NCBI GenBank assembly: GCA_900319255.1
Contig: ONNU01000376.1
Location: 1 to 7,926 of the forward strand
From: an uncultured Eubacteriales bacterium
Lineage (GTDB): Bacteria > Bacillota > Clostridia > Oscillospirales > Acutalibacteraceae
Length of the DNA: 7,926 nt
Direction: 5' to 3'
The notes beneath the pieces were generated by a model. It had not been told where the DNA came from. It did not search any database and worked only from the letters and a program-made list of their open reading frames with translations. This document shows positions 6,275-7,926 of this stretch, one piece after another. The position numbers and the translations under genes were made by a program. The stretch's first letter is position 1. The number at the start of each line of letters is the position of its first letter.

Positions 6275-6303
6275 GCGGCGAGCCGCCGCACCCATATTCG
6301 CGT
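6275..6303 (+). repeat. Second copy of the inverted-repeat end, abutting tmRNA
   Basis: This 29-base stretch, GCGGCG-A-GCCGCCGC then CAT and TTCGCGT, matches the minus strand of 2156-2184 (right end of the element at 1998-2183) at 24 of 29 positions. It begins at the first base after the tmRNA CCA. The downstream sequence to about 6352 forms a loose palindrome (CGCGT with ACGCG, ACAT with ATGT, GCAC with GTGC), consistent with a shorter or decayed member of the same repeat family. It contains no supported gene. Confidence 0.6.
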
Positions 6304-6357
6304 CAGACATTTGCCGCGCTCACGGTGAAATCTTTTATGTACGCGGAGTGCATAAAC

Positions 6358-6391
6358 GCCCTCCTTGCCTGCGCTTGGAGGGCTATAATAT
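6358..6391 (+). terminator. Probable terminator of the smpB-ssrA unit
   Basis: A perfect seven-base-pair stem, GCCCTCC (6358-6364) with GGAGGGC (6377-6383), encloses a 12-base loop and is followed by TATAATATT. The tract is AT-rich but not a clean T run, so termination may be incomplete. The TATAAT after the stem has no matching -35 and is not called as a promoter. Confidence 0.45.
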
Positions 6392-6421
6392 TAACTGATT
6401 CAAATATAGAATAAACAGAAC

Positions 6422-6444
6422 CGGCAGACCATGCACCTCTGCCG
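6422..6444 (+). promoter_or_regulatory. Leader hairpin before the membrane-protein gene
   Basis: CGGCAGA (6422-6428) and TCTGCCG (6438-6444) form a perfect seven-base-pair stem with a nine-base loop, 18 bases ahead of the ribosome site GGAG (6463-6466). There is no T tract. It may affect RNA stability or translation of the gene at 6477. No convincing promoter hexamers were found in 6385-6460. Confidence 0.4.
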
Positions 6445-6476
6445 CATAAATAGGATAATAAAGGAGAGATGATATC

Positions 6477-7382
6477 ATGGAAGAAGCAAAGGATAATAAA
6501 AGAACAGGTTTTGCCCGATTAACGGATAAGCTCTTTGGCGGTATCGATATGAAATGGTGGAAGATCATCGTTTTTGCTGTGGCAACGGCTGTGGTGACGT
6601 TTGCTTTTCTTTTCTTCCCCATTTTCAGCGGTACATCCTTCATGAAAATGGGAGAAACCTTTGAGGCTTGGATATTCTTCGCGGTCATCATAATGTCCAA
6701 CTGTAAGCGTCCCCTTGAATCTGCATTAAAGACCTTTGTATTTTTCCTTATCAGTCAGCCGCTGATCTACCTTTTTCAGGTACCCTTCAGCGATATGGGC
6801 TGGGGGCTGTTCGGCTATTACAGATATTGGTTCTTCTGGACGCTGCTGACCTTCCCGATGGCTTTTGTGGGCTGGTATATACGCAAAAAGAACTGGATAA
6901 GCCTGCTGATACTCTTCCCCGTGATCGCAGGGCTCACGCTTACATATGTTGGATATTTTCAATTCACCTTCAAGCGTTTCCCTTATATGCTGGTCGGGGC
7001 GCTGTTCACTCTGGGACAGGTGATACTTTATCTGTATGTTTTCACCCCGAAGCTCTGGCAAAGATTAGTTGGCTTTTTCGTTCCTCTGGCAGTTATCCTC
7101 ACACTTACGCTAACCATGAGTCAGGTTGATCTGGACTCCACCGTTTTTCTCCCGGAGGATCCTGTGCTGACAGAAGCGGCTGTGGCAGAATCGGACAATA
7201 ATGATTTAGCCGAGATAACAGTAACAAATACCGGCAAGGACAGCATGATCCGCATAAAGGCCCATCAGTACGGTACGACAGAATTCACCATTAAGGACAG
7301 TGATAAGGTCTACCGGTATAAGCTTGAGATCTATGAGGACGACGGCGGTCATCCGCAGACAAGTATCACTCCGATCAGCTGA
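6477..7382 (+). CDS. Polytopic membrane protein with extracytoplasmic C-terminal domain, unknown function
   Basis: I do not recognise the family. The 301-residue protein has about seven hydrophobic segments, near residues 29-50, 63-79, 84-102, 115-134, 140-161, 168-188 and 195-214. Positive charges in the N-terminus, at CKR (76-78), RKK (136-138) and around K192/R196 fit the positive-inside rule, placing the N-terminus inside and the C-terminus outside. Residues 215-301 form a soluble tail that starts with an acidic linker. It then alternates short beta-like strands (AEITVTNTG, MIRIKAHQYG, EFTIKD, YRYKLEIYEDDGG), suggesting a small beta-sandwich. No signal-peptide cleavage site, catalytic motif or ATPase motif is visible. 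The start is well supported by AAAGGAGAG upstream. The gene stands alone, between tmRNA and a convergent suf gene. Confidence 0.85.
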   Translation: MEEAKDNKRTGFARLTDKLFGGIDMKWWKIIVFAVATAVVTFAFLFFPIFSGTSFMKMGETFEAWIFFAVIIMSNCKRPLESALKTFVFFLISQPLIYLFQVPFSDMGWGLFGYYRYWFFWTLLTFPMAFVGWYIRKKNWISLLILFPVIAGLTLTYVGYFQFTFKRFPYMLVGALFTLGQVILYLYVFTPKLWQRLVGFFVPLAVILTLTLTMSQVDLDSTVFLPEDPVLTEAAVAESDNNDLAEITVTNTGKDSMIRIKAHQYGTTEFTIKDSDKVYRYKLEIYEDDGGHPQTSITPIS

Positions 7383-7423
7383 TATCAGAGCCATTATCAG
7401 CCACCCCTTTTCAGATACAACAC

Positions 7424-7471
7424 AAAAACGGCTGCCCCGGGCATGTTGCTACGGAGCAGCCGTTGGTTTTT
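7424..7471. terminator. Bidirectional terminator between convergent genes
   Basis: AACGGCTGC (7427-7435) pairs perfectly with GCAGCCGTT (7456-7464) around a 20-base loop. There is a run of A before it and GG-TTTTT after it. It serves the membrane-protein gene ending at 7382 on the plus strand and the Suf gene ending at 7484 on the minus strand. Confidence 0.85.
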
Positions 7472-7483
7472 GGATTTTTCCGG

Positions 7484-7926
7484 TCAGCTGAGGAAGCCAT
7501 CGATAATGGTTGCCTCTGCCTGCTGCTCGGTCAGACCGAGAGTGCGCAGCTTGAGTATCTGCTCGCCGGCGATCTTGCCGATGGCAGCCTCATGTATCAG
7601 CGCAGCGTCATTATCATGGGCGTGAAGCTCAGGCGCCGCGTCTACCTTGCCGTTTTCGGAGATGATGGCGTCACATTCCGAATGACCGGTGCAGGGAGCG
7701 TTACCGATGATGACGGAATGATAGCCCTGTCTGGAATTATCCCTTGCAACGGAACGGGAGATAAGATCCACGCCGGAATCCTTGCCGTTAAGCTCCACCT
7801 CAAATTCGGTATGAGCCTGCTGTTCCTTTTCGGTAAGAATACGCTCTCTGATAAGCAGCTTTGCGCCTGCGCCTACCTTAGCCTTTGTATTTCTTGTAGT
7901 TCTGTCAACGCCGCCGATCTGGGCTG
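7484..7926 (-). CDS. Fe-S cluster assembly protein, SufB/SufD family (3' end only)
   Basis: This is the C-terminal 146 or so residues of a SufB/SufD-family protein; the frame is open through the right window edge, so the start is outside. SufB and SufD form the scaffold with the SufC ATPase in iron-sulfur cluster assembly in the cytosol. Visible family features are the repeated beta-helix strands (GGVDRTTRNTKAKVGAGAKL near the edge, then FEVELNGKDSGVDLISRS), GHSECDAIISENGKVDAAPE, AHDNDAALIHEAAIGKIAGE, and the helical end LTEQQAEATIIDGFLS. The AALIHEAAIGKI segment matches the single SufB/D-type proteins of Clostridia paired with SufC. I cannot tell SufB from SufD with only the C-terminus, so no symbol is given. 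A GTG at 7798 is an internal Val codon, not a start. The terminator at 7424-7471 follows. Confidence 0.9.
   Translation of the reverse strand, partial: AQIGGVDRTTRNTKAKVGAGAKLLIRERILTEKEQQAHTEFEVELNGKDSGVDLISRSVARDNSRQGYHSVIIGNAPCTGHSECDAIISENGKVDAAPELHAHDNDAALIHEAAIGKIAGEQILKLRTLGLTEQQAEATIIDGFLS

Noticed and set aside
6384..6389. TATAAT as a promoter for the membrane-protein gene
   Set aside because: It directly follows the hairpin stem, and the hexamer 17 bases upstream (CTCCTT) is not a -35. More likely the AT tail of the terminator.
6180..6414. Two overlapping plus-strand frames covering the end of tmRNA
   Set aside because: They overlap the tmRNA 3' half and the repeat behind it; no ribosome site and no protein character.

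Overview
The window reads as a chromosomal core region of a low-to-mid GC Gram-positive anaerobe, most likely a Ruminococcus-type member of the Clostridia (Oscillospiraceae). The reasons are strong AGGAGG-type ribosome sites, a TTG start on gpsA, a Bacillus/Clostridium-style order (SRP RNA, dnaX, ybaB, recR), and a clostridial-type SufB/SufD protein. The genus assignment is inference from protein resemblance; no database search was possible.

Layout. 1-215: window edge with a two-copy direct repeat and the terminator of gpsA. 216-1889, minus strand: a PAP2-family membrane phosphatase followed by gpsA (glycerol-3-phosphate dehydrogenase), both with a plausible role in lipid metabolism. 1890-2280: a divergent intergenic region with a near-consensus promoter on each side. 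Between the promoters lies a long imperfect inverted repeat (1998-2183) that looks like a MITE or REP-type element. 2281-5279, plus strand: SRP RNA, dnaX (tau/gamma clamp-loader subunit), ybaB/ebfC and recR, a well-known replication and recombination-repair cluster. 5396-6274: smpB followed by ssrA, the two components of trans-translation. 6275-6476: a second copy of one end of the inverted repeat directly abutting the tmRNA CCA end, a probable terminator, and the leader of the next gene. 6477-7382: an unrecognised protein with about seven membrane segments and a C-terminal domain predicted outside the cell. 7424-7471: a bidirectional terminator between convergent genes. 7484-7926, minus strand: the 3' end of a SufB/SufD-family iron-sulfur assembly gene that runs off the window.

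Most of the window is housekeeping. DnaX loads the sliding clamp, RecR acts in RecFOR-mediated gap repair, SRP RNA targets nascent membrane proteins, and SmpB with tmRNA rescues stalled ribosomes. I found no new defence or metabolic system. The least explained items are the dispersed palindromic repeat placed next to both stable RNA genes, the short SRP RNA with no visible Alu helices 3 and 4, the tmRNA resume-codon context, and the unknown membrane protein.
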